Below are positions 12,091 through 23,414 of a stretch of 64,000 nt of DNA, one piece after another. The position numbers and the translations under genes are program-made. The notes beneath the pieces are model-generated. The model was not told the origin of the DNA and did no database searches. It saw nothing but the letters and a program-made list of their open reading frames with translations. Within the stretch, counting starts at the first letter, position 1; the number at the start of each line of letters is the position of its first letter. The stretch comes from Kryptolebias marmoratus (taxonomy: Eukaryota; Chordata; Actinopteri; Cyprinodontiformes; Rivulidae). The stretch spans positions 8,727,742-8,791,741 of the forward strand of contig NC_051436.1 in assembly GCF_001649575.2 (NCBI RefSeq). Direction: 5' to 3'.

Positions 12091-13102
12091 ATGGTTATTG
12101 ACGTTTCGAACTGAAATCGTTGGTCTTTGTGCAACAAATTTATGGTTGTGTTCATGCTACTCAATTCTAAAGTCGTGTTTTGATGCTTAATATTGTTTTT
12201 AAGATACCATATCATATCATGCTCAGTCATGTTTGGTTTCTTTATCCTAAAATAGGCAGCTTTGAAATGATTTTTTTCCATGTGGTGTATAGATCCTATC
12301 GAGTCCAGTGCTGTTGAAGCAAAAATATACTCAGTTTGTGGCTTATTTTGTCTTGAACACTCCTAGCACACTTTTTGTTGTTGTTGTTAATGATGGTTCA
12401 ACTTTTGGAACATCCTGCTGAGCTCATCAGTGTCACTTTTCTCCTAAATCGATAAGGGGCAGGACTTCAGATATCAACACTGCCATCAGTGATGGAAGAC
12501 AAATTGATCATGGCTGCGCCCAATTATTTACAATCTCAGATTGAAGGATTACCGGGATCAATGTTGGAAAATCTTTACATTCACTACGGTAGAAAGCAGA
12601 GGTACTGAAAGGAGGTTTTTGTCACTTAGCAACAATAAACCTATAAGAGGACCTCTCAGAACCAACCTGCTCTGGTTGGCTGTGGGCCTGAATTTGAAAG
12701 CTTTTATGATTTTGATTCTTGCTTGGACTAAAGAAAAGGCTGATTTAACGTCCAAAACTGGACAGCAGGGAGGCTGAAACCAAAACAGTGAGCATAGAGA
12801 TGCTCTTATTAAGATTCATTCAGCAGACCTGAGTAAAAGTGCTGACTTTGGTGGGAATTCTTTGTGGGTTCATGTCCACACGTGACTCCCCACATATGCA
12901 AGCAGTCACAAGTTCTTTACACAGAAACATTGACCGTAGCAGTTTTAAAAAATGAGAAATCAGCTGAACTCAACTTTTAAACAACAACACTGGTTTCCTG
13001 TTTTAGCTAGAGTATTTTATTTACAGTAAATGACCCCCCCAAAAATCTATATATTCTGTTTTTTAAATAATTTCCCTGCCCTTGTTTGAATCTTAATGAG
13101 TG
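12091..13102. other. No feature recognised
   Basis: AT-rich sequence with a short GTT tract at 12377-12389. Nothing else seen. Confidence 0.4.
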
Positions 13103-13767
13103 TAATGCCCCTTTTACAAAATAGAATAGGACTAAAGGTCCTGGCTCCACTCTACTCGGCTCGCTTTGCGAGAGTTTACATCTGCATTTTTTCGAGGTCG
13201 GGCCTGCTTCTTTGGTCCCTGCTTCGGAGTCGGGCCAGCCAGGCCGGCCCTGCTTTGGTGGGTGGCGCAAGCTTAGCTCCTGCTCCCTCATTGGTCGTGG
13301 GTGTGACCAGATGCAAGCATAAAGAGCGAAGGTTGGAATATAAACAACAGCGTTAGCTTACCCTGCAACGTTTACGCCGTCTGTCCCCCAGCTGAAGGCG
13401 CTGTAAAGCCTGAAATCTCCGGCGGATAACAGCCGTCCTACTCCGCGCAGCAATCGCGGCATCCAGAGCGTTTCTTCCACTGCGCCTCTCTTCCTGAAGT
13501 CTCAGGAGAATCCTCATAAGTTTAAAAAACAGCAACAACACAGGGCCAACGTTGTTCGTAGCGCTTTCGTTGTTTACACAACTTGTGCTAAGTTTTGGAA
13601 GCGCACCCCCCAGTGCCGCGGCCCCGCCCCCCGCAACACAGAGGAGGCGTTCCTCTGCTACTGACCAAACTGGCCGGTGTAAACGCGATGCATCCTTTAT
13701 CGAGCCGAGCCGAGTAGAGCGGAGTAGAGTGGACTCCTGAATTAGGGCCCGTGTAAAAGGGGCATAA
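13103..13767. mobile_element. PIF/Harbinger-like element with TAA duplication
   Basis: The element occupies 13106-13764 (659 bp). Perfect 13-bp terminal inverted repeats TGCCCCTTTTACA start both ends and are flanked by TAA at 13103-13105 and 13765-13767. A 3-bp TAA/TTA duplication is the hallmark of PIF/Harbinger elements. Subterminal inverted copies of CCACTCTACTC.GCTC lie inside each end (about 13146 and 13700-13732). The interior is GC- and CpG-rich, unlike the AT-rich flanks. Too short for a full transposase plus Myb-like protein, so non-autonomous or internally deleted. Confidence 0.88.
13353..13541 (-). pseudogene. Arg/Leu-rich frame inside the Harbinger-like element
   Basis: A 62-codon minus-strand frame beginning with Met-Leu-Leu-Leu-Phe-Phe-Lys and rich in Arg, Leu and Ala (Arg-Arg-Arg near the C-terminus). 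Harbinger transposases of fish often start with an Arg/Leu-rich segment, so this may be a remnant of the first coding part left after internal deletion. No DDE catalytic motif is present. A chance frame in GC-rich DNA is equally possible. Confidence 0.22.
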
Positions 13768-13786
13768 CTCTGCAGTGTGTTGGCTG

Positions 13787-13890
13787 TGACATAAAACTGA
13801 CTGAATTATAGCCATTTCTGAGTTTCCTATGGTTGATCAGCTGTGGTGGCCATGTTGACTCAGTTGTAGGTGTGCACAAGGCCATCGCAA
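13787..13890 (-). repeat. R1 repeat fragment
   Basis: AAAACTGACTGAATTATAGCC, then CAGCTGTGGTGGCCATGTTG and CAGTTGTAGGTGT match in order the minus-orientation copies at 25.8-26.9 kb. Partial copy. Confidence 0.65.
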
Positions 13891-14662
13891 ATGTCTACCT
13901 GATGCGCAGACTGTTTGCAAATTCGAGCCAGCAGCAGTGTACTCAGTGGCACTTGTGGCGCAGCGTTGAGGCTACCTGGTTTCAGGCGAGTGTAATGACG
14001 GGAGCCTTTGGTCATCGCTCTGCCTGGAAAAAAAATTCATTTCGGAGGTGGAAAGCAGTGTCAGGGGGAGATAACGCCTCATCTTTTCAAAAGCAGACGG
14101 GTAGTTATTTTTCATCAGCGTGTGCAGGAGTTCAAGGCGTGTTCAAAAAGGGAACGACTGCAACAAAAAAAAGGATTTTACCCTCATGTTGGCTCATTAG
14201 TGGAGCACTGGATGTGTGATTGGATGATTATGTATTGTTTGACTGTAATTAGGATTATTAAAGTGATTAATCGGCTATGCGATGATGGAGGGTGGGGGGT
14301 GGGGGGGGGGGACGCTGTTTGGCTCCAGCTGGAGATGTGCTGCAGCTGGCGTGGCGTTCGAAGGTCAACGGATGAGTTCATAGATTTCATCCAAACTCTG
14401 ATGTAATTCATTCAAGGCCACCTTTAACTCATGAAACAGACTCACACGGAAAAATCAGGTTTCTTTTTCTGCAGAGAAAAAGGTCGAACGCAGAAATATA
14501 CTTTGGTTCGTTGAAGCTACTAAACATGTTGTTTAATCTTCTTTTGGTTTAATAAATTTGACAACAATTCTCTTTATTGTGACTGTAAATTACACAAACT
14601 GGAGAGATTAATTTTTTTGCAAAAATGCACTGAAGGCTGAATAACTGCTGAAGCTCAGAGTT
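13891..14662. other. No gene; G-rich tract
   Basis: Two overlapping + strand frames of about 130 codons cross 13833-14406, but they resemble no protein and overlap R1 repeat sequence at the start. A G-tract at 14285-14312, with four or more G-runs, could form a quadruplex. Confidence 0.35.
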
Positions 14663-15210
14663 GAAAAACCTAAAGGAAGCAGAACACAACCCATGGAGAA
14701 CACTAGCTAAAAGAAGCAAAACACTAGCTTAAAGCTAAAGTAAGCAGAACACCAGCTAAAACCAAAAAAAGCAGAATATTAGCTTTTTTAACTTAACGCT
14801 AAAAGAAGCAGAATACTACCTGAAAGAAGCAGAACACAAGCTTAAAGCTAAAAAAGCAGAACACAAGCTAAAATAAGCAAACCATAAGCTTAAAGCTAAA
14901 AGAAGCAGAATACTATCTTAATCCTAAAAGAAAAATAACACCAGCTAAAACCGAAAGAAGCAGAATACTAACTTTTTTTAAGCTTAAAGCTAAAAGAAGC
15001 TAATCATAAGCTTAAAGCTAAAAAAGCAGAACACAAGCTAAAAAAGTAAACCATAAGCTTAAAGCTAAAAAAGCAGAACACTAGCTAAAATGCCAGTCAA
15101 AAGCCGAAAGTAGTAAAATGCTAGCTAAAAGAAGCAAATCACAAGACAGTAGCAAAATTTGCAAAACTGTTGCTAGAAGCTGAAAGAAGCAAAACATAAG
15201 CTAAAGGTCG
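14663..15210. repeat. Irregular AGCTAAAAGAAGCA array
   Basis: Copies of AGCTAAAAGAAGCAGAACAC, GCTTAAAGCTAAAA and ATAAGCTTAAAGC are shuffled over about 550 bp with variable spacing (roughly 20-35 bp). It shares the AGCTAAAAG(A/C)AGCA core with the regular 21-bp array 4.3 kb to the left but is older or of higher order. Confidence 0.9.
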
Positions 15211-15537
15211 CAAAACCGACGCTGATTTTATTTTGTTTGTTTGTTTCCCCCCATTTGTCTTGATGACATCACTCTGAGCAGAGAAGACTTTATCTCGAGA
15301 CAGAAAGTCCTCCCCGTCCTCTTCACCGCCATGTCCAGCGCTCCTTACGCACATTTAATCCAGCTGGCCACTTCAGAAATGACCAGACTACCCCTTTTCT
15401 TTTTACCACACATTCTACCACTGAACTCAGCTCCTAAATTCAAATTCCCTTATAAATAGCAGAGGTGTTTTGTCATTATTGTTATATATATATATATATC
15501 TTGTCTTTTCACGAACCCTGTGTCTGGACCTGGGGGG
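15211..15537. other. Upstream flank of the leader exon, with (TA)n
   Basis: Contains an uninterrupted TA tract at 15483-15499 about 40 bp before the TATA box. No gene seen. Confidence 0.5.
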
Positions 15538-15546
15538 CATATAAGG
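15538..15546 (+). promoter_or_regulatory. TATA box of the + strand promoter
   Basis: CATATAAGG in a GC-rich context (GGGGGGCATATAAGGCCC). The sequence 25-35 bp downstream, around TTTTAGTCACACGG (15567-15580), is a plausible initiator. CpG density and ATG depletion begin just after it, which fits a transcription start near 15565-15575. Confidence 0.5.
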
Positions 15547-15607
15547 CCCAGAGTGAGTTTTAGTGGTTTTAGTCACACGGAGCGAGCAGCTGCTGTTCCA
15601 GTGTTTG

Positions 15608-15621
15608 CTGCTAGGTGGCGC
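15608..15621 (+). promoter_or_regulatory. CTCF-like motif near the start site
   Basis: CTGCTAGGTGGCGC matches the CTCF core CCASYAGRKGGCR at most positions, about 40 bp inside the presumed transcript. Motif match only. Confidence 0.35.
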
Positions 15622-15943
15622 TGGAGTATACCGCGAGAGCGGCAGTCGTCGTCCTGACTTCTCCTCCTCACCTTCCTCTGGCTCTCCGAGCTCCGGCTCT
15701 TCATACTGATTTACTCCCAGCCGGTGCGCACAATCGGTTTGTCACAGCCGCCGAGAGCTCGGATTTTTCTTTTTTTTTTCTCAAAAAACCCCTTTTTTAT
15801 TTTCCTTTTTTTTTCCCCCGGGGATACAAGCAACTACTATTTCTATTTATTTTTTTATACCCTCTTTCTTTTGCCTCCCCCCCCTCTCCCCGTGGAGAAA
15901 CTCCCTTTCAGAAATCCTCCTGGATATTGTCCTTTTGGGTTGG

Positions 15944-15972
15944 CGTGTGTGTGTGTGTGTGTGTGTGTGAGG

Positions 15973-16005
<33 letters not shown>

Positions 16006-16015
16006 TGTGTGTGTG
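15944..16015. repeat. Compound (GT)n microsatellite in the leader
   Basis: GT runs interrupted by GAGGGA and GA. If the leader exon is real, this length-variable tract is transcribed as UG repeats. Confidence 0.95.
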
Positions 16016-16049
16016 CGCTGCTTTGGCTTTCCAGCTCGGACTGGACGTG

Positions 16050-16055
16050 ATGTAG
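16050..16055 (+). other. Start-stop element 1 (ATGTAG)
   Basis: First ATG of the presumed leader, followed directly by TAG. Minimal upstream frames of this kind are known to stall ribosomes and lower downstream initiation. Confidence 0.4.
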
Positions 16056-16093
16056 GAGGAGGACGCCTGCCGGTCCCTGCTGGGCTCGTTGGG

Positions 16094-16099
16094 ATGTAA
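16094..16099 (+). other. Start-stop element 2 (ATGTAA)
   Basis: Second and last ATG of the presumed leader, followed directly by TAA, 44 bp after the first. Confidence 0.4.
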
Positions 16100-16359
16100 A
16101 AAAAAAACAAAACCAGACGAACAGAGAAACGGGGACCCGGTTGCTTGTCGGATACGCTCGGGCGAACGTCGCCGGGAATCGACGGAGATATTCCGCCTGG
16201 AGTTTGGATTCTGTCAAGTCGTGCGCGACGCCGGACGGAAACAGAGACACTCTTCTTCTTCTTATCGTTATTATTCTTATTATCTTTTGGAGAGAAATCA
16301 CTTGAAAACCGCGATCCGCAGAGAGCGCGCGCCCTCAGACGTTCCTCCCGAATAACGCG

Positions 16360-17606
16360 GTAAGTGTTTGACGCTCCTTGCTCTGCGGTTTGTGCGCAAA
16401 CCTTCCCCGCACGCGCCTGGATCTGCGCATCTGGCGCGATCCGGTGAACTGGCGCTCTGGGTTTTTTTTTTTTTTTTTTTTTGGTTTTCTTGCCTCTCGC
16501 TTTGCAGATTAGGCTGATGAGGGAAGTTTTATTAATTTTTATTTATTTATTCATTTGGACCCTCTTGAAAAATGCAGTCCCCCCCCCCTCAAAAAAAAAA
16601 TATAAATGTATAATAAATGTAATTTTATGGGATGCACCTGAGGTAATAGTGTCTTTGAAGGGTGCCTGGATGAAACGCACCAGTGCGGGCCTGTGCTCTG
16701 TGAGGACAGGTGCAGCAGTGTGAGCATCTGAATATTTTATTACCTACTGTACTGTAGGTAGCCTGGAACAGGGGGACGAGGCCTGCAGCGTGCTGAATTT
16801 TCACGTCTCAGCGGAGGAACCCTTCAGCTCGTTTACGGTCTTGCAAACTGCCACTCCTGCCTTCTCCGTGGTGTTTAGGACGCCACGCCGCAGGGAGAAG
16901 CTTGATCACTTTGAGTCCAATCTGAAGTCCTTGTTGTCGTCGTCATCCTCGTCTGAGCGGAAAAGACCCCGGCTCCTCTCCTCCCGGAGTTTTTTAGCGC
17001 GTCCGCGACAACTTATCGGCACTGTTCGTCCTTTATCCGACAATTCCATCCATTGTGTCCGCCGCTGCAGCACCATCTGTCATATAAAACCCGTGGAGGT
17101 GGAATTTCCCCTCAAGCAGATGACAACATTCCCCTACACACACATACACACACACACACACATACAGTTTCCTTCCACCCCTCTTTTCCCAAAGAAATAC
17201 CCCAAAACCTTGATCCTCCCCCACCCATCTAAGGAGGATGGGGGGTTAAACTCAAAAGGACATTTGATGTCAACCTGCACTTTGTTTCCATCAGTTCAGG
17301 TTCCGCTAAGTGCTGCTCCTAATCTGGGTTCTGTTTAATCTTAACAGCAAAAAAACAAACAAAAAAAAAACAACATCTGGCGCGATAAACCTGATGGGAC
17401 GGCGCTGGATGGATCCAAACTAATTGTTCCCCTGCCTCTTCCTGAAGGCTGCTGTTTTATTTGAAGCCACCGTACGGCGAGGAGGACCGGACCGGTCCTG
17501 AACAGACCGGGGTGCGGATGTAGACGTAAGCGCCGAGGGAGATCAACGTTTCCTCAAACGCGTCCTCCCCCGGTCGCATCATTCCGATGTGCTGCTTCTG
17601 TTTTTC

Positions 17607-17610
<4 letters not shown>
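16360..17610 (+). other. Presumed start of a long intron
   Basis: Begins with the donor GTAAGTG. Holds a poly-T run (16461-16482), an imperfect palindrome TACCTACTGTACTGTAGGTA (16741-16760) and a CA repeat (about 17138-17164). No further exon recognised. Confidence 0.4.
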
Positions 17611-17640
<30 letters not shown>

Positions 17641-17720
17641 NNNNNNNNNNNNNNNNNNNNNNNNNNNNNNNNNNNNNNNNNNNNNNNNNNNNNNNNNNNN
17701 NNNNNNNNNNNNNNNNNNNN

Positions 17721-17752
<32 letters not shown>
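17611..17752. other. 80-N gap between poly-T and poly-A
   Basis: 30 T, then 80 N (17641-17720), then 32 A. Homopolymers of opposite sense on the two sides suggest a local assembly or gap-filling failure. Frames that cross it are artefacts. Confidence 0.95.
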
Positions 17753-17754
<2 letters not shown>

Positions 17755-20488
17755 AAAGTGAGAAAAATCCTTGACTCAGGAGAGGCAGTTTTGATTTAAC
17801 TTAATTAGGCTTCCTTTTGTTTATGGAGTAACTCATTCCACCCCAGCACAGCCTGGTATTTTCTTCCTTTTGAATTGCACGTTACAGTGATGCAGGTTAA
17901 TTTGTTCCCCTCTCCTGAAAACATGTTTCTTTTCTTATTTGTCGGATTTGAAGTTGTTGATGGCATGCAATTTCGCAGGGAGGAAAAATTCCTTCTCTGT
18001 TCGGCAGCTTCGGTAGATTTGATTTGATTTGAGAGAAAAGGAGGGCCTCGATCTGCCTTCGTTGTCTGAATGAAAACAAGGACTCTCAAACGGTCGTTGG
18101 GTTAAGGCCTATATACATTTATATATACAAATTAGAGTGTGAGCTTTTACTTGTGTGTGAATTTGTAATTGTATAAAGTTTTTTCATCAGCTACAACTTA
18201 AAGCTTTCTATTAGGACTGCCTGATTGACTGAAAGGTGTTATTGTGTTATCAGTGTGGGCACAATTTATCCAAAATTTGTCATCATTGCTGATTAAATGT
18301 TTGCCCAACATAACCAACATTTATCCTCACTGCGATATCAACGTGGACACAATGCAGCCAAGACTTATTGTTATCTTGATACCATTGTGGGCACAATATA
18401 TCGAAAATGACAGCCATTGAAAATATGTGTGTAGTTTATTGAAAAGTTATCGTCAGGTGTAGCTGGCCTATAGGGGCCCCACCTAAAACTAGATAATAAT
18501 AATAATAATTTGCCCCAGAAAGTAGTTAAAATGATGTTAGGTGTAATAAATGACTTAGCTTCCTGTGTATTGTTTTGTTCTGTGTTGGTTTGGACGATTT
18601 CATTGGAGTTCAGCAGGGTTTTCTTGGTGAGTCATACTAAGTTTTTTTTATTTTTTTGCGGTTATAGGGTGGTGCAGGTTGTTAGTTGAGTTATCATGTA
18701 ACCTACTGGCAGTGATCGGAACTGCAGGCAGCTCCAGTAGAGTCTCATCGGGAGGGAAATATTTCCACCACGTGGACACATTCTGCTGCTTTTAGCCACT
18801 ACTGACGCCAGATTTCAGAAAATGTTGCGTAAATTTAAAACTTTGTGCGATTCAGGAAACAAAATGTCCGCCCCGCTAACATTTTAGCCCGGGAGCCGGT
18901 GCTGGTTGTTCTCACTGCGATATCGGTGTTCACGACATGCCGAAAGGTTATTTACGCCTCGGTGTGAATGTGAGCACAACGTATTGGAACATTTGTCGGC
19001 GCTGCGCAGCATCGTGACGACAGAAGAGGCGAGGAGCGAGGAGAACGCAGCCGATATCGCCCCGTGCGGTATATATTCGACAATAATATCGCAGCTGGAC
19101 GTTTCCTCAGCCCTACTTTCTGCCTGCTCCTTTTAAAATGTTCCTCTCAAAGTTATTTGGGATTTATTAAAAGAAAAATACAGCTTTGACTGTAAAGGAA
19201 CTGGACTGGATGTCGTAAAAGCAAACCCATGTGGGTAGCAAAAAATAAATAAATAAATAAAAGCTTCAAATTCTGTAAAGGAAAATCTCTTTTGAACGTG
19301 AAGATCAGAGCTGTATAATCAGGGAGGAAGAAAGAGTCTTTTCTGAATGTTTTCACCCGTTTGTTTCCGCGGCGATGCGGACACTCGGATGATTACGACG
19401 CTCAAGGCCCCTCTCTGTCAATACCTTCCAGTTTTCTATTTATTAAATTTAGAAAATGGAGGTGGAGACAACAAAACGTGGCATTAAAACTCTCAATTCT
19501 TTTTTTCTTTTTTTTTGGTTCTTTTCTTTTTTGGCAGCTGGCAATTACTGTACAGTTAGATGAGATTAAGTGAAGCAATTCTTGTAAAATTGCTGGTCTC
19601 CATGGCGACCATTCAGAAAGGCTCCTTCCCATGTTTGGACTCGGCAGCATGGCTGCCTTTCATACAATGCAGTTCATACAATAACATGCAGTCAAGACAA
19701 ATATCTCTGCTGCTCTTTATATGAAGCAGAGTTTCGGGTTTTGTCTTTTTTAATCTTGCGGCAGTAAATCACTTATACTTACAACATCTTTTGGCGCCTA
19801 GAATGAGGATTTATTGTCACAAATATAGACTATTCCTGTGGTTTAAAAGGTATATTTGACCCGTGCTGTCAAAATGAGTACAAATGAGGACTTTCTCAAT
19901 ATGGAGCTGCTGTTATTTTCAAATTCTCCAACTTAAAAGGTTCGAAATGAGACGTAGTTTTGTTAAAATTTGGCGATTTATCAGAAATCCATGAACAAGC
20001 AGCGACAAACTGGATTTTTATCGGTCATCGGGAATCGCATCATATATATTTCATAACTGGAACGGCTCAGCTTCGCAATGTGGACAAGCGTTACACGAAG
20101 GGATTTCCCTGGCACAAAATGGTCACTTTTAAAGGAAGTTCTAAGGGTTAGAAGACAAAGGATTATCTCTGAAGACATAGGTAGGTGGGATCGTTTAATG
20201 GTGCCTTCATGGACTCGTTTTTAACTAAATCTTAGTTACAACAAAAATCGATATTTTCACTCATTTTGCACCGCAGCCTGAGCTCATTCTGTCACGTTTG
20301 TTGCTGTTGTTGGCAGATGGAATATCTTTTTTGTTTCGAGGAGTCGAACGGACCAAAAACCACTTGAAGATTTCACCTCGACACACGAGAAACAGCCATT
20401 TCCTGTTTTTTTTCCGTCCATCTCGGCGCCCGGCTGTCTCTTACAGTTAATGGGAGCCTTTAGGTTTCTATTCTTAAGACGTTTTTTT

Positions 20489-20519
<31 letters not shown>

Positions 20520-21659
20520 ATACTTATCACAAGTGGCACAGCCTGAGATGCTTGACAAATTAGAAAATACGGCCAGCAAAGAAGAAAAGCGCTTTGGATT
20601 CTCAAACGCGCTGTCTAAATGATGGATTCTTAAAACTTATTTGGCAGCTGAATGGTTGTTTATCCCCGCGGCTGGATGCTGACATGCTAAGCATCACACA
20701 AATATCTTCAGAGAGAGGAGCTGACAGTTTATTTTGCCGGCTGATTTTGTCCCTGTGAGCTTTAAGCGATAAGAAGCTCCAACTTCCCGTTGACAGGGAC
20801 GGCTCAAACATCCCAGTCAGATGTGGTTTTATGCGCAATTTATGAACTTTCTGTTTGTCTTTTTATAAAAAGTAAAAAAAAAAAAAAACCACGCAGGAAG
20901 CAGGTCACTCGGTACGTCGCGTTTCCATTTTTCTGTTGCCTAAATTTCACCTTCTGCTAAAGCGAGGCTTTTAGTCCTTCTGCAACGGGAGGAACCACGC
21001 TGTTAGGACTGAGGCAGGTCACTCAGCTGGGGCCCTTTTCTCTGGCAGGAATGTCACACGAAAAGAGAAATGAGAGCTTTGAAAAAAAAAAAAGAAAGCT
21101 TGTGGCCAAGAAAAAAGGTCCCCGAGGTTCGTGCCTCTCAACACTTTGGCTGTCCGGTCTCATAAAGAGCTCGGACACAAAGGTTTCGACACCAGCTTTC
21201 ACAAACCACCCCAAACGAACGTTAAATTGCAGGAAATGGGGTCAGAGTTGGGATGGAGACTTCGGCTTGGTGCTTGATGGAAAAATCAGACAATTTCCCC
21301 CTTTTTTGTTTTTTTTTTAGGGGGTAGGGTTCTGCATATGGCCGCCGTAAGCATCGGTGAAACGCGTCAGCGAACGGTTTGTCGTAGGGGTAACGACACG
21401 GTTCCGCTTTCTCAGACGGGTTTAAGTGTCCAACGTCAGTCTGTGAGCAAATAAAAAGATGCGTTTGAACGACTGGAAAAAAAACTTGGCCACGAGGCAA
21501 TTCCATCTGTCTGTGGAAAAAGTGTTTAAAATCACCTCTCATTGAGTAAACACATCAGCTGTTTCTTTTTTTATATATATATATATATATACCAGCAGGT
21601 TATATATATACTGAAGATATCCTCAAGGATTCATAAAACAAGCGTGTTGTTTGATTGTA
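17753..21659. other. No gene; weak repeats
   Basis: AT-rich intron-like sequence. At 18240-18420, phrases like TTATC..TGCGATATCAACGTGGACACAAT recur about three times at 60-80-bp steps, and a similar phrase (CACTGCGATATCGGTGTTCAC) is at 18914. Also (GTTTT)n at 20494-20515 and TA tracts at 21573-21610. No frame looks coding. Confidence 0.4.
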
Positions 21660-22750
21660 CTGCATTTTTTCATTTATTCTAGACTTTTGGCTTCATTAGA
21701 TTTAGTGTTTGTACTCTGTTTTGGCTAGCTTCCCGATCGATTTCCTTGTTTTTACTGAAATTGAGCAAAATCTTTGTGAGGAGTTTCCAGCGTGGACAGT
21801 AAGTTTGCAGTCAACAAAGAGTTTTTAACGCTAAAGTTTAAAAAAGTTATCTTTTTGCTTCATATATGATCAGTTTTAGCTAGCTGCCTGCTTTTATCTC
21901 TCTTTCAGCAAATCCTCCTCCAATGGTTCTCTTGTTGACAGTAAATACTTCAAGACTTCATGTTTTTTTTTTTAAGTTTTAACATGTTTTTTTTAGGTTT
22001 TGCCACAGTTAGCTTCAGTAGGTTGTACTCATTTCATGCTATCTTCATGCTTTTCTTTGCTTTGCTGATTTAAGCAACACATACTTTAAAAAAAAATTTT
22101 TTTGGTAAGCGGTTCTCATTGTAGGCAGCGACGCTTCAGTGAATAATGCGTCTTTTTCTTGGCTGTTCCAGACGGTTTAACGTCGGTGTTTAGCATTTTT
22201 ATAGCGTTAGCGTGTTGTGCTCATTTTTTGTTTTTTTGCTTTGCTGATTTAAGCAAAACATACCATTTAAGAGGACTGCGATGAGTTCACAGTGTGAACA
22301 CTAACAGTTAATTATTTGACTTTTTGCCTCATTAGAATTACCACATACCGTCTTATTTTATTTTATTACTTTTTTTAAATTATTTTTACTGAACTGAGCA
22401 GCACAACTCAAACAGCTGTTCTGTGCAGACGCCACATTGTGGACCGTACATTTGCCTTTTTTTTTGTAGAATATTTAAAATTTCTTTCTGACATTTTGCC
22501 TCATTAGCTCTTATGTTTTGTACCTGCTGTTAGCTACCTTCTTGCTTTTTTTGTCTTGCTGATTTAAGAATAAAACACCAAGAAAGTAGTAGTTGAGTAG
22601 TTCACATCGCGGGAAGTGAAATTTCAGTAAATAATACCCAGTTTTCTCACCTTGGCTTTTCCCTATTTAATTAGCGAACTAATCTTCAGCCGTATTTTTA
22701 AATTCTGTATTTATGACACAATTATTTATGATTGTGTCTCTTTAGCAAAG
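21660..22750. repeat. Degenerate tandem repeat, period ~180-310 bp
   Basis: The phrase TTTGCTTTGCTGATTTAAGCAA recurs near 22056, 22233 and 22550 (last copy diverged), with companion phrases TTTTTGCCTCATTAGA (22320, 22495) and TTTTTACTGAA.TGAGCA (21752, 22385). Units are diverged and indel-rich. The texture resembles the array at 52.2-52.9 kb but I cannot align them convincingly. Confidence 0.5.
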
Positions 22751-23377
22751 ACCCGCGAAGCTGTTTCATCGCTAAGCTCGACCATAGATACGTTACCACC
22801 TCGGCTGTCAGTGGCTTTTTTTGCACTTTCAATTATCCACGAGGCGCTCCTCCATCCTTAATCTGTCACTTAAGTTGTTCTTGGCGGGGGAGGGGGAAGG
22901 GGGGGCCGTCGTAACATTTAGCCGCTAAATTTTTTTTACCACAACCTCTGCAGGCGGAGGAAGAAAGAGCCCGTCTAACGAGCTTCTCCCGACGTAATTG
23001 CAGAGTTCAGAAGCGACGATGATTGCAGATAATGACAAGCGCACAGCGAAAAAAAGGCCACCCGGTCCCGCCGGCCTCCAAATCAGTGTTGTCGTTCGTT
23101 ACGTCCGCATTCGGGGGGAAGGAGCGTTTTTGTCGCGCAACACGGTTGACCCTGGACCCTGGCGGGCGCTTTTCGGCGCAGGGCGGGGGAGAGAGCGCAC
23201 GTCTGAGACCCGAAAAATGTCAACTGAACTTTTAAAGCCGGCGCGACAGTCCCTCTTACGACCCCGCCGGCGGCGTTAAAAGCTGTCCAAAGGCCATCAA
23301 AAGAGGCACCGCAGTACATCAACCTCTTTACTGCACTGTAAAATCTGATACATTTGTCTGCGTGCACTTTTACAACG

Positions 23378-23413
<36 letters not shown>

Positions 23414-23414
23414 A
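23378..23414. repeat. Compound (CA)n(TA)n microsatellite
   Basis: About eleven CA units joined to about eight TA units. Confidence 0.95.

Larger units (their letters stand above)
15570..16359 (+). other. Candidate untranslated first exon (5' leader)
   Basis: About 790 bp, CpG-rich, between a TATA box and the splice donor GCG|GTAAGTG. In the + strand it has only two ATG triplets (16050 and 16094), each immediately followed by a stop codon, where roughly a dozen ATGs would be expected by chance. Such ATG depletion is typical of real 5' leaders. Long frames do cross it but start at non-ATG codons. It carries poly-T/pyrimidine tracts (15766-15855) and a compound GT repeat. The coding exons would lie to the right; the gene is not identified. 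The start is approximate, the end rests on the donor. Confidence 0.55.

Noticed and set aside
13833..14406. Two overlapping frames of 128 and 132 codons
   Set aside because: They overlap each other in different frames, start in R1 repeat sequence and run into G-runs; no similarity recognised.
16089..16355. 88-codon frame ending just before the donor
   Set aside because: Begins at a non-ATG codon in the leader; eukaryotic initiation there is unsupported.
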